From Pedobacter nototheniae (GTDB taxonomy: Bacteria; Bacteroidota; Bacteroidia; Sphingobacteriales; Sphingobacteriaceae), in contig NZ_RQRS01000019.1 of assembly GCF_004335085.1 (NCBI RefSeq), positions 52,904 to 116,903 on the forward strand: DNA of 64,000 nucleotides, given 5' to 3'. The translations under genes were made by a program, and so were the position numbers. Position 1 is the stretch's first letter; the number at the start of each line of letters is the position of its first letter. Below the pieces are notes generated by a model. It saw nothing but the letters and a program-made list of their open reading frames with translations. It was not told where the DNA came from and made no database searches. Below, in pieces: positions 36,278 to 45,501 of the stretch.

Positions 36278-37684
36278 TTAAATGTGAATTGCTCTATTAT
36301 CAGTAGCAGCTAAAGCAGCTTCTTTTAAAGCTTCTGTATAAGTTGGGTGCGCATGGCAGGTGCGTGCAATATCCTCTGCAGATGCACGGAATTCCATAGC
36401 AATAACAGCTTCTGCAATCATATCGGCAGCACGAGGTCCAATCATGTGTACCCCTAAAACTTCATCCGTTTCTGCATCAGCTAAAACTTTAATGAAACCA
36501 TCGGTATCCATACTCGCCTTTGCACGTCCGCTTGCTTTAAAAGGAAAAGAACCTGCTTTATATTTTTTACCCTTTTCTTTTAATTGCTCCTCTGTTTGGC
36601 CAACAGAAGCAACCTCTGGCCAGGTATAAACAACTCCAGGGATTAGATTGTAGTTAATATGTGGTTTTTGGCCTGCAATAGTTTCTGCAACATAAGTTCC
36701 TTCATCTTCTGCCTTGTGTGCCAACATAGCGCCGGTAATAACATCACCAATTGCATAAACACCTTTAACTGAAGTTTCTAAATGCTCATTTACAGGGATT
36801 TTTTTACCTCTTTCTTCAACGGTAATTCCGATTTTATCTAAACCTAAACCTTCGCTGTAAGCGGTACGACCAACGGCTACGATGCAATAATCTGCATCAA
36901 AACTAACGGCTTCGCCTTTGGCATTATCTGCAGTAACGGTAACGGTTTTTCCTTTTACAGATGCTCCGGTAACTTTATGCCCCATAAAAAACTCCATGCC
37001 TAAAGATTTCTTTAACACACGTTGAAGTTCTTTACCTAAGCCAGCATCCATTGTAGCAATAATTGAAGGTAAAAATTCGATAACCGAAACTTTTGTACCT
37101 AAACGTGCATAAACAGAGCCTAACTCTAACCCGATAACACCGCCACCAATAACAACCATGGTTTTTGGCACTTCTTTAATATTTAAAGCTTCAGTAGAGG
37201 TAATGATGCGTTTTTTATCTATTGGTAAAAATGGCAATGCTGTTGGCTTAGAACCTGTAGCAATGATTACATTTTTAGCCGATAAGGTTTCTGTAGTACC
37301 ATCTGCTTTGGTAACTAGAATTGTATTTTTATCAACAAAAGAGCCAACGCCTTCGAAAGAATCTATTTTATTTTTTTTGAATAAATATGTAATACCAGCA
37401 GTGTTTTGAGCTACTACATCATCTTTACGGGCAATCATTTGTTTCATATCAACCTTTAAATCTTTAAGGTTAATACCATGAGTGGTAAAGGTGTGGGCTG
37501 CGTTATGGAAATGTTCAGAAGAATCTAACAGTGCTTTTGATGGAATACAACCTACGTTTAAGCAAGTACCTCCAAAAGTTTTATATTTTTCTACTACGGC
37601 AGTTTTTAAGCCTAACTGGGCACAACGGATTGCTCCAACATAACCACCAGGACCTGAACCGATAACAACGACATCGTATTGCAT
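36278..37684 (-). CDS. lpdA: Dihydrolipoyl dehydrogenase
   Basis: 468 residues. FAD motif GSGPGGYVGAIRCAQLG at the N-terminus, the redox-active disulfide GGTCLNVGCIPSKALL, NAD motif GGGVIGLELGSVYARLG, the second FAD contact YAIGDV, and the catalytic His-Glu pair in AHPTYTEALKEAAL. It is the E3 subunit reoxidising dihydrolipoamide in pyruvate, 2-oxoglutarate or branched-chain dehydrogenase complexes. No E1/E2 genes are adjacent, so it may be a shared E3. Confidence 0.96.
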   Translation of the reverse strand: MQYDVVVIGSGPGGYVGAIRCAQLGLKTAVVEKYKTFGGTCLNVGCIPSKALLDSSEHFHNAAHTFTTHGINLKDLKVDMKQMIARKDDVVAQNTAGITYLFKKNKIDSFEGVGSFVDKNTILVTKADGTTETLSAKNVIIATGSKPTALPFLPIDKKRIITSTEALNIKEVPKTMVVIGGGVIGLELGSVYARLGTKVSVIEFLPSIIATMDAGLGKELQRVLKKSLGMEFFMGHKVTGASVKGKTVTVTADNAKGEAVSFDADYCIVAVGRTAYSEGLGLDKIGITVEERGKKIPVNEHLETSVKGVYAIGDVITGAMLAHKAEDEGTYVAETIAGQKPHINYNLIPGVVYTWPEVASVGQTEEQLKEKGKKYKAGSFPFKASGRAKASMDTDGFIKVLADAETDEVLGVHMIGPRAADMIAEAVIAMEFRASAEDIARTCHAHPTYTEALKEAALAATDNRAIHI

Positions 37685-37837
37685 AATTTATGGATTTTTT
37701 TTGATGACCCAAATGTAGAGAAAAAAGGCGAAAAGCTGAAAGTCAAAAGTTTAAAGACTCACCCTAAAAGGAACAATTTTACAATGAAAGTGTATTCTTA
37801 ATTTTTATTTGGGATTGATTTTTTTCCGCTCTGTGCA

Positions 37838-38500
37838 TTAAATTAATTCATGCTGAAGAATGTAATTCTTAGCTTCACAAAAATCAGGAAATAACTTATC
37901 TGCAATACTTAATTTTTCGTGATCGTTAATATTATTTTGAATAGCAAAACAAGTTATTTCTGCGGCAACGGCCGATTTTACGCCATTTATGGTATCTTCA
38001 AACACCAAGCAATACGCTTTAGGTATATTTAGCTTTTGGCAGCAAATGTTATAGCTTTCCGGATCGGGCTTGCTTTTTGTAACTTCAGTTCGGGTAATAA
38101 CTAAGCTAAAATATTTATCAAGTCCATTTCTTTCAAATACAGCTTCAACATCTTTACGTGGACTCGAAGTGACTAATGCCATTGTTAATCCTTTATTGTA
38201 AAAATAATCAAGAAATTCAGTTACATGTGGCATCAGGTTAACATCTTTAGTTTTTAACCTTTCTAGCGTTAGGTTTTCCCTCCTAATTACAACATCTTCC
38301 AATACGGCGTTGATATTATACTTTTCGAGTAGGTTTTTAGCATTTACTGGTAATGGAACACCAGCATAAGTTGCAAGCCAATCCTGGTAGGTTAAGGAAA
38401 CATTATATTCTTCGAGAATTTCGTTCCAACATTCATAGTGAAAAAATTCAGAATCGATAAGCGTACCGTCTAAATCGAATAATAATGCTTTAAATTTCAT
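37838..38500 (-). CDS. HAD-superfamily phosphatase, beta-phosphoglucomutase-like
   Basis: 220 residues. HAD motif I FDLDGTLIDSE with both catalytic Asp residues, motif II VTSSPRK, the Lys region SKPDPESY and motif IV VFEDTINGVKSA. The helical cap lies between about 15 and 90. Such enzymes hydrolyse or isomerise small phosphorylated sugars. The specific substrate cannot be read here. It lies upstream of lpdA on the same strand but with a 153-base gap. Confidence 0.92.
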   Translation of the reverse strand: MKFKALLFDLDGTLIDSEFFHYECWNEILEEYNVSLTYQDWLATYAGVPLPVNAKNLLEKYNINAVLEDVVIRRENLTLERLKTKDVNLMPHVTEFLDYFYNKGLTMALVTSSPRKDVEAVFERNGLDKYFSLVITRTEVTKSKPDPESYNICCQKLNIPKAYCLVFEDTINGVKSAVAAEITCFAIQNNINDHEKLSIADKLFPDFCEAKNYILQHELI

Positions 38501-38582
38501 AAGGAGGTGTTTAATAATTTTTAGCCTAAAACATTCCTGTATGATGGAATAATAAGGTAAATCAGTTTTATAGTTATAGATG

Positions 38583-38963
38583 TTAACCTTTTAAAGAATA
38601 CTCTTGAATTAGCATATCTGCGGGGATGTGTAAAGCTGTGCTAAACTTCCTAATCATGCTTAAAGATAAAAACCGTTGGTAATTTAGCACCTTACTAATG
38701 TTGCCCTTGTCACCGTATTTCTTGGTTAAATCTGCTGGTTTTAAGCCAAACTCTTCCATTCTTATCTTTATTGTTTCAATAGGATCTACAGTTGGCAAAT
38801 CCCACTCTTTGTTTTCATAATCTGAAATAAGATGTACCAGTAACATTTTCTCTCTGTACTCAGCAGAGCTTTTTGATGCATATTTTATTTCTTCGTAACG
38901 AGAGGTTGCAAGGTTATAATCTTCCTCATTCTCTAATAAAAACCATTGAGTTGCTGTACTCAT
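38583..38963 (-). CDS. higA: HigA-type antitoxin
   Basis: 126 residues with a C-terminal Cro-like helix-turn-helix (LKPADLTKKYGDKGNISKVL, FLSLSMIRKFSTAL). It starts 21 bases after the toxin gene; toxin-first order is the rule for HigBA. It should bind and neutralise HigB and repress its own promoter. The N-terminal part (YNLATSRYEEIKYAS) matches the helical neutralising region of HigA2-type proteins. Confidence 0.85.
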   Translation of the reverse strand: MSTATQWFLLENEEDYNLATSRYEEIKYASKSSAEYREKMLLVHLISDYENKEWDLPTVDPIETIKIRMEEFGLKPADLTKKYGDKGNISKVLNYQRFLSLSMIRKFSTALHIPADMLIQEYSLKG

Positions 38964-38984
38964 AACTTTCTAATTTTAGACTAT

Positions 38985-39278
38985 TTATATTTTAATTGCA
39001 TCAATTTTATCATATTCGGCATGTGTACCAACAAACCTTATTTCAACAATATCATCCTCAAAATCTACTTCAATTATAATACGATATTTATTGCCAACTA
39101 TTTTGAATCTAGCTCGCCGACCATTTATAATTTTTGAATTAGGAAAACTCTTTGCTATGTCTAATGGGGTTTTCCATATTACTTTTCCAACAATTATCTT
39201 CCAAACTGATAGGCTCTTAGTTGCGTCTGCATGTTTTTTGCTGAAGTCCATCAGCTTCTTTAAATAAACTATTCTCAT
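38985..39278 (-). CDS. higB: HigB-type mRNA interferase toxin
   Basis: 97 residues in the RelE/HigB fold: MRIVYLKKLMDFSKKHADAT at the N-terminus, WKTPLDIAKSFPNSKIINGR, then FKIVGNKYRIIIEVDFEDD and EIRFVGTHAEYDKID at the C-terminus. The closing THAEYDKID segment is the common HigB2 ending. It should cleave mRNA on the ribosome under stress. First gene of a two-gene toxin-antitoxin operon. Confidence 0.88.
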   Translation of the reverse strand: MRIVYLKKLMDFSKKHADATKSLSVWKIIVGKVIWKTPLDIAKSFPNSKIINGRRARFKIVGNKYRIIIEVDFEDDIVEIRFVGTHAEYDKIDAIKI

Positions 39279-39412
39279 TTGGAGAAACTTTAATTGTAAA
39301 TAAAAGAGAAAGTGTATAAAAGAAAAACATTATTTCTTACTTAAAAATAGAAGGCTATACAAACATAACAAAAAGTTGTCTAAACGACAACCACAGTTTG
39401 TATTAATTTCTT

Positions 39413-40579
39413 TTAAGGAATTACTTCAAATAAAAAGATTTGTCCCTTTTCATTCTTGGCAAAGTTATCATCAACAATAAAAATTAAGGTATTGTGCCCG
39501 TTGGGTAATTTCGGACCAAATGTTACCCCTTCAAAATTATCAATATACCTGTTTAAGGTATCAAAATCAAACAGTAGTTTCTTTTTAAGTGGTTTAGGAG
39601 GGTTTTTAACAAAAGAAGGATTATTAATTTCATTCTCTGCATCATTTAAATCAACTAAGAAAATTTTAATAAAAGTATGGTCATCATGTCCTTTAGCCCA
39701 AGCACGCTCCATAACCAATAAAGTATGATTGTTTACAGCCAAAATTTCTGATATTCCATTTATATTCCAATCCATATCAACTGAAGGCTTAACCGGTAAT
39801 TCGCCTAGGTTGTATGCATATTGAGCGGTGTTTTTTTTCGTTTTTGCATCAAATTTCAAAATTCTGGTTAGTGCCTTATCGTACCCAAAACTAGCTTTCG
39901 GTCCATCTTCATATCTTGGTTCTTCTAAACTAGTGTAAATGGTATTATAATTATCAGCATAGGTTGTTCCTTCAAAAAGGGCATTTTTTCTAACACCATT
40001 TTCAGTTTTTGTAAACTGAAAGCCAGCGGGCAAAGGAATGGTATCTACAAAACTTCCATTCAAATTAATATTAGTTAGCGTAGGTTGCACAATCATAGTA
40101 TCACCATTTTTAAACAAACGTTCGCCTTCACTGCTCCAAAGTAATTGCTTGGTTAATGGATTATAACGTACAGATTCGCCATCGGCCTTTACCTTTTTTG
40201 TGGTTCCAAATTTTGGAAACTGCTGTCCGTTTTCCTGCAACATAAACGTAACGCCAGTAAATTTTACGGTATCTATTTTGTTGTCTTTAATGTCAATTTT
40301 TGCGGTATAAATTCTTGCTGGGCTAAACTGCGAAGGATCATCACTTATGATAAAATATTGGTTATTCTGCGCATCATAATCTATTCCTGATAAACCTCCA
40401 ACTATGGTATTATTATAATCCAGGTGATAAGGAAGCGTATACTCGCTTAAAAACTTAATTGCGGAGATGGTGGTTTCTTTCTCTTGCTTTTTAGATACTA
40501 ACCGCTGATTGCTGCAGGCGCATAGCAAAGTAAAACTTAGAAGTAAAAACGAGCGTACGGATATTGTAATTAGTTTCAT
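39413..40579 (-). CDS. Phytase-like / esterase-like domain lipoprotein
   Basis: 388 residues from ATG 40579, which directly precedes a lipoprotein signal (SFLLLSFTLLCACSNQ, lipobox LCAC); an ATG at 40660 adds 27 unlikely residues. The rest is a beta-propeller-like region seen in the esterase-like activity of phytase family: GGLSGIDYDAQNNQYFIISD, ADGESVRYNPLTKQLLWSSE, NNHTLLVMERAWAKGHDDHT and DNFEGVTFGPKLPNGHNTLI. Probably attached to the outer membrane. Substrate uncertain. Confidence 0.85.
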   Translation of the reverse strand: MKLITISVRSFLLLSFTLLCACSNQRLVSKKQEKETTISAIKFLSEYTLPYHLDYNNTIVGGLSGIDYDAQNNQYFIISDDPSQFSPARIYTAKIDIKDNKIDTVKFTGVTFMLQENGQQFPKFGTTKKVKADGESVRYNPLTKQLLWSSEGERLFKNGDTMIVQPTLTNINLNGSFVDTIPLPAGFQFTKTENGVRKNALFEGTTYADNYNTIYTSLEEPRYEDGPKASFGYDKALTRILKFDAKTKKNTAQYAYNLGELPVKPSVDMDWNINGISEILAVNNHTLLVMERAWAKGHDDHTFIKIFLVDLNDAENEINNPSFVKNPPKPLKKKLLFDFDTLNRYIDNFEGVTFGPKLPNGHNTLIFIVDDNFAKNEKGQIFLFEVIP

Positions 40580-40635
40580 TCTATGCCAAAATATATTGAT
40601 TGTAAAAGTATATAATGTTGTATAAAAGAGGGCAT

Positions 40636-40704
40636 AAAAAAGCCACAGAACTTTAAACACTACAGAGAAATTATAAATCTACCTGTATGCTAAACTTCTG
40701 TGGC
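40636..40704 (-). terminator. Terminator-like inverted repeat after the DUF6515 gene
   Basis: Arms at 40642-40655 and 40691-40704 (GCCACAGAACTTTA and TAAACTTCTGTGGC) pair with one mismatch across a 35-base loop. In the leftward direction the stem is followed by a run of six T. It lies 19 bases past the DUF6515 stop. Confidence 0.55.
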
Positions 40705-40722
40705 GGCAAAAACTACTGGCTA

Positions 40723-41544
40723 TTAAAACAACTTACCAATAACGCGATAACTTGTTTTGTTTCCATCTATCACTTCTTCGTAGTAAACATCATCTGGAGA
40801 AACGAAATATTTCTCATTTTTAATGGTTACTTCTCTACATCCTTCGGGCAATTGATCTATAATATCGCCAATTTGATAGTTTGAAGCAGGATTATCGCCT
40901 GTATTTAAAACTCCATCCTTACCTGCTACCACATAAACTGCTTTGCCATCGGCATTGGTACTTTGGGTGTAGTAAACACCTTTATATTCGTAATAATTCT
41001 GCCCATTAATGGTTACTTGCTGTGCATCTGATGGTAAACTTGGCACTTCTGCACCTACTGGCGGTACAACCACTTCGTAATTATCATTATTTTGTTGATA
41101 AAATAAACCACCTGAATAATAATATTGACTTGGCCCAAACCAGAAAGGATAATAACCAAATGGCAATACATTAATACGGAAACCTAAAAATGGCCTGTAA
41201 TAATTATAATAGCTATAATATGGTCTATAGCCAAAATGTGGCCTATAGCCATAGCCTGGTCTGTATCCTGGGCGATAACCTGGACGGCCGGGGGCATAGC
41301 CAGGACGACCCGGGCGATAACTGCTAACACCTGGGGCGCGTGAAATTCTTCCACCTGATGAAGCCTGCATTGAGGGCTGCCTTGAAAAAGAACCACCTCT
41401 TGATGCTCCAACAGAACTTGTTCTTCCGCCACCGCCACCTCCGCTCCTGCTTGCACGTTGTGCAGATGCAGAATCTATATTTAATGTAGCAATCATTGCT
41501 GCTACAGCAACAACAGCTAATCCTTTATTAATTAAACTCTTCAT
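40723..41544 (-). CDS. Exported DUF6515-family protein with RPGY repeats
   Basis: 273 residues. Signal peptide to about 28 (TLNIDSASAQ), then a Gly/Ser/Arg-rich linker, then Pro-Gly-Tyr repeats (RPGRPGYAPGRPGYRPGY, about 80-105) and Tyr-rich sequence. The C-terminal half holds two SH3-like segments (TINGQNYYEYKGVYYTQ and TIKNEKYFVSPDDVYYEE) as in the DUF6515 family. The function of the family is not known; the location should be periplasm or outer membrane. Base composition is more GC-rich in the repeat tract than in neighbours. Confidence 0.82.
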   Translation of the reverse strand: MKSLINKGLAVVAVAAMIATLNIDSASAQRASRSGGGGGGRTSSVGASRGGSFSRQPSMQASSGGRISRAPGVSSYRPGRPGYAPGRPGYRPGYRPGYGYRPHFGYRPYYSYYNYYRPFLGFRINVLPFGYYPFWFGPSQYYYSGGLFYQQNNDNYEVVVPPVGAEVPSLPSDAQQVTINGQNYYEYKGVYYTQSTNADGKAVYVVAGKDGVLNTGDNPASNYQIGDIIDQLPEGCREVTIKNEKYFVSPDDVYYEEVIDGNKTSYRVIGKLF

Positions 41545-41752
41545 TTCTATATGTTTAAATGATTTATGAGTAAGACGATAAAACTGTTTAAAAGATTATC
41601 GCAACACTTAAATTTAACTAAATTCTGATACAGAAATGACGAATTAGGCAAATAAAATCTATTCCATTTGCTAACAAACCTTTTACCTGATGTTTTTTAT
41701 CCAATCAATCCTTATATCTATCTTTAAATTTTATTCCTCAAAACTATTTTAA

Positions 41753-43621
41753 ATGAACTTTACTAAACTTTGCAGCCTTGTATTTTTCTTAATCTTTTCC
41801 AATCAATTACTTGCCCAGCAAACAGATTCGGCCTATGTAAGAGAGAATTATACTAAAATAGAACGCCAGATTGCAATGCGTGATGGTGTAAAACTTTTTA
41901 CATCTATTTATATTCCTAAAAATCAATCAAAGAAATACCCTTTCCTAATTAACAGAACACCATATACAGTGTCGCCTTATGGAGAAGATAAGTATAAAAC
42001 CAGTTTAGGTAATTTTCCGGCAATGATGCGCGAGGGATTTATTTTTGTTTATCAAGATGTTAGAGGAAAGTGGATGAGTGAGGGTACTTTTGAGGATATT
42101 CGCCCGCAGGCGACCAAAAAGGGCAAAAAAGATATTGATGAAAGTACAGATACTTACGATACAATTGATTGGTTGGTTAAAAACATTAAGAACAATAATG
42201 GCAACGCAGGTATTTATGGTATTTCATATCCTGGTTTTTACTCTACAACGTCCTTACCTAATGCACACCCAGCTTTAAAAGCTGTTTCGCCACAGGCGCC
42301 CGTTACAGATTGGTTTATGGGCGATGACTTTCATCACCGTGGAACTTTGTTTTTGATGGATGCCTTTAGCTTTATGAGTACTTTTGGCGTACCGAGACCA
42401 AAACCAATTACACCAGATAAAGGCCCTAAAGGTTTCCAATTCCCTATTCAGGATAACTATCGTTTTTACTTAGAGGCTGGATCACTTAAAAACCTGAAAG
42501 AAAAATATTTTGCAGATAGCATTAAATTCTGGAATGATTTATTTAAACATTCAAACTTAGATACGTTTTGGAAATCACGTTTAATTTTACCCCACCTAAC
42601 CAATGTTAAGCCTGCAGTTATGGTTGTGGGTGGTTTTTTTGATGCCGAAGATGCTTATGGAACTTTTGCAACTTATAAAGCCATTGAGAAACAAAACCCT
42701 GGAGCAAATAATATTTTAGTTGCCGGGCCATGGTTTCATGGTGGTTGGGTTAGAAGTGTTGGCAACAGTTTTGGCGATATTCAATTTGGACAACCAACAG
42801 GTACACAATATCAGGAAAACTTTGAACTACCCTTCTTTAAGCATTATTTAAAAGGTGAAGGTAATTTTAACGCCGCCGAAGCTAATATTTTTGTAACGGG
42901 AAGTAATGAATGGAAAAAATTTACAACCTGGCCACCACAAGAAACCGAGACTAAAAATTTATACCTGCAACCTAATGGTAAGCTTGGTTTCGAAAAAGTT
43001 GGTAGAACCGATAGCTGGGATGAATATGTGAGCGATCCAAATAATCCGGTACCTTATCAAGATGGCATTCAAGCAAGAAGAACCCGCGAATATATGATTG
43101 ACGACCAACGTTTTGCTGCTCGCCGACCGGATGTTAAAAGTTTTGAAACAGATGCTTTAACAGAGGATATTACGTTAACTGGACCAGTTTTAGCCAACTT
43201 GGTTGTATCTACCACCGGAACAGATGCTGATTACTTGGTTAAATTAATAGATGTTTATCCGGAGGATGCACCAAACCCTACACCTAACCCAAAAAACATT
43301 ATTATGGGTGGTTACCAAATGTTGGTAAGAGGTGAAATTATGCGAGGAAAATACCGCAATAGCTTCGAAAAGCCTGAGCCATTTGTACCTGGCGCAATAA
43401 CAAAGGTAAATTATCCCTTGCCTGATGTTGCTCATACTTTTAAAAAAGGACATAAAATTATGATTCAAATTCAGAACTCTTGGTTCCCACTGGCAGATAG
43501 AAATCCTCAGAAATTTATGGATATTTATCAGGCAGAAAAGGGAGATTTCCAAAAAGCTACTCAAAAAATTTACCACGATACATTTAACAGTTCTTATATT
43601 ACCGTATCTGTTTTAAAATAA
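41753..43621 (+). CDS. CocE/NonD-family hydrolase (S15-like), copy 1
   Basis: 622 residues. Signal peptide ends LLAQQ. The alpha/beta-hydrolase core shows MRDGVKLFTSIYIPK, nucleophile Ser in GIYGISYPGFYS, VGGFFDAEDAYGTF with the acid region, and the catalytic-His region GPWFHGGW. The C-terminal jelly-roll domain begins around 420 (TDADYLVKLIDVYPEDAP). Such enzymes hydrolyse X-Pro dipeptides or acyl esters. It is followed 6 bases later by a close paralogue and then an M1 peptidase, so peptide degradation is the likeliest role. Confidence 0.92.
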   Translation: MNFTKLCSLVFFLIFSNQLLAQQTDSAYVRENYTKIERQIAMRDGVKLFTSIYIPKNQSKKYPFLINRTPYTVSPYGEDKYKTSLGNFPAMMREGFIFVYQDVRGKWMSEGTFEDIRPQATKKGKKDIDESTDTYDTIDWLVKNIKNNNGNAGIYGISYPGFYSTTSLPNAHPALKAVSPQAPVTDWFMGDDFHHRGTLFLMDAFSFMSTFGVPRPKPITPDKGPKGFQFPIQDNYRFYLEAGSLKNLKEKYFADSIKFWNDLFKHSNLDTFWKSRLILPHLTNVKPAVMVVGGFFDAEDAYGTFATYKAIEKQNPGANNILVAGPWFHGGWVRSVGNSFGDIQFGQPTGTQYQENFELPFFKHYLKGEGNFNAAEANIFVTGSNEWKKFTTWPPQETETKNLYLQPNGKLGFEKVGRTDSWDEYVSDPNNPVPYQDGIQARRTREYMIDDQRFAARRPDVKSFETDALTEDITLTGPVLANLVVSTTGTDADYLVKLIDVYPEDAPNPTPNPKNIIMGGYQMLVRGEIMRGKYRNSFEKPEPFVPGAITKVNYPLPDVAHTFKKGHKIMIQIQNSWFPLADRNPQKFMDIYQAEKGDFQKATQKIYHDTFNSSYITVSVLK

Positions 43622-43627
43622 AACCAA

Positions 43628-45499
43628 ATGAAATACCTCAAACTAATTGTTTCCGTTATTATTTTCTCTTCATCGGCAGCATTTGCACAAAGTGACGCCA
43701 ATTATGCAAAAGAAAATTATACTAAGAAAGAAGTTTACATCACCATGCGTGATGGCGTAAAACTTTTTACAGCTATTTATACACCCAAAGATGCATCAGC
43801 GCAGAAAAAATACCCTATGATTATGCAACGCACCTGTTATAGCATTGCTCCATATGGGGAAAATAAATTCCCTTCGCGTTTAGGTCCTTCTGATTTAATG
43901 ATGAAAGAGGGCTATATTGTTGTGATGCAGGATGTACGTGGCCGTTGGAAAAGTGAGGGCACCTGGACAAACATGACACCGGTAATAGACAATAAAAAAT
44001 CTAAAACGGATGTGGATGAAGGTTCTGATACTTATGACACTATTGATTGGTTGGTTAAAAATGTAAGCAACAACAATGGCAAGGTTGGTCAGTGGGGTAT
44101 TTCTTACCCTGGTTTTTATACCGCAGCAGGCATTTTAAGTAATCATCCTGCTTTAAAAGCTTCATCGCCACAAGCACCAATTTCCGACTTTTTCTTTGAT
44201 GATTTTCACCACAATGGCTCTTTCCTTCAAAGTTACTTCATGACTTTTCCTGTATTTGGTGTTCAAAAAACTGATACCACTTCAAAAGCATGGTACAATA
44301 ACCAAATGATTAAGCCAAACACTAAAGATGGTTATCAATTTGCATTAGATCTTGGTTCATTAAGCAACGCTGATAAATATTATAAAGATAATTTTTACTG
44401 GCAGGAAACGGTTAACCATCCAAATTACGATGAATTTTGGCAAAAGCGTGGATTATTGAAACACTACGGCACCATTAAACCAGCAGTAATGTTAGTTGGT
44501 GGTTGGTATGATGCGGAAGATTTATCGGGCCCTTTAAATATTTATAAAACCATAGAAAAGAAAAACCCAAATGCGTATAATACTATTGTTATGGGCCCAT
44601 TCGGACATGGAAGATGGAGCCGTGAAACTGGCCATACCATGCATAGCAATGTGTATTTTGGCGATAGTATTGCTACTTTTTATCAAAAAAATATCGAATC
44701 GAAGTTTTTTAACCACTTTTTAAAAGGCAGTGGTGATAAAAATTCTGGCTTACCAGAAGCCTACATGTTTGATACGGGCAAAAAACAATGGGAAACGTTT
44801 ACCAAATGGCCTACAGAAAAAGCTACTAAACAAAAGTTATATCTTTCTGCAGATGGAAAATTAAGTATGGTGGCTCCAGGCGCAACTGCTTCAGTTAATT
44901 ACATCAGTGATCCTGCTAAACCAGTTCCTTATACCGAAGATATTACAACAACTTTAGGCTTTACACCGCACAATTACATGAGTGAAGATCAGCGTTTTGC
45001 TGGTCGCAGACCAGATGTATTGGTTTATCAAACCGATGTTTTAACAGAAGATGTTACGTTGGGAGGTGAAATTATGTCGCACTTAAAAATTGCTACAACA
45101 GGAACAGACGCTGATTTTTTTGTAAAGCTGATTGATGTATATCCTGGAGATGAGCCAAATAACCCATACATGCCAAACAAAAACATTACGTTAAGTAATT
45201 ACTGGCAAATGGTACGCTCAGAAATTATGCCTGCACGTTTTAGAAACAGTTTCGAGAAGCCAGAGGCTTTGATAGCTAATCAAAAAACTGATGTAAATTT
45301 CCGCTTGCAGGATGTGTTGCATACCTTTAAAAAAGGGCACAGAATTATGATTCAGGTACAAAGTACAGCCTTTCCTTTATTTGCACGCAACCCACAAAAG
45401 TTTGTTGATAATCCTTATAAAGCAACAGAAGCGGATTATATAAAGGCTACACAAACCGTTTTTAATGATAGTTTTGTAGAAGTAGATATTATTAAATAA
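43628..45499 (+). CDS. CocE/NonD-family hydrolase (S15-like), copy 2
   Basis: 623 residues with signal peptide ending SAAFAQS. Same layout as copy 1: MRDGVKLFTAIYTPK, nucleophile motif GQWGISYPGFYT, VGGWYDAEDLSGPL, GPFGHGRW and the C-terminal jelly roll (TDADFFVKLIDVYPGDEP). The two are a tandem duplication that has diverged in the substrate cap (FFFDDFHHNGSFLQS here, WFMGDDFHHRGTLFL in copy 1). This suggests different specificities. It lies in the middle of the three-gene hydrolase operon. Confidence 0.92.
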   Translation: MKYLKLIVSVIIFSSSAAFAQSDANYAKENYTKKEVYITMRDGVKLFTAIYTPKDASAQKKYPMIMQRTCYSIAPYGENKFPSRLGPSDLMMKEGYIVVMQDVRGRWKSEGTWTNMTPVIDNKKSKTDVDEGSDTYDTIDWLVKNVSNNNGKVGQWGISYPGFYTAAGILSNHPALKASSPQAPISDFFFDDFHHNGSFLQSYFMTFPVFGVQKTDTTSKAWYNNQMIKPNTKDGYQFALDLGSLSNADKYYKDNFYWQETVNHPNYDEFWQKRGLLKHYGTIKPAVMLVGGWYDAEDLSGPLNIYKTIEKKNPNAYNTIVMGPFGHGRWSRETGHTMHSNVYFGDSIATFYQKNIESKFFNHFLKGSGDKNSGLPEAYMFDTGKKQWETFTKWPTEKATKQKLYLSADGKLSMVAPGATASVNYISDPAKPVPYTEDITTTLGFTPHNYMSEDQRFAGRRPDVLVYQTDVLTEDVTLGGEIMSHLKIATTGTDADFFVKLIDVYPGDEPNNPYMPNKNITLSNYWQMVRSEIMPARFRNSFEKPEALIANQKTDVNFRLQDVLHTFKKGHRIMIQVQSTAFPLFARNPQKFVDNPYKATEADYIKATQTVFNDSFVEVDIIK

Positions 45500-45501
45500 A
45501 A

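Noticed and set aside
41184..41456. 90-residue alternative frame within the DUF6515 gene
   Set aside because: It exists because the Gly/Pro/Tyr codon repeats stay open in another frame; the main frame has a signal peptide and family motifs.
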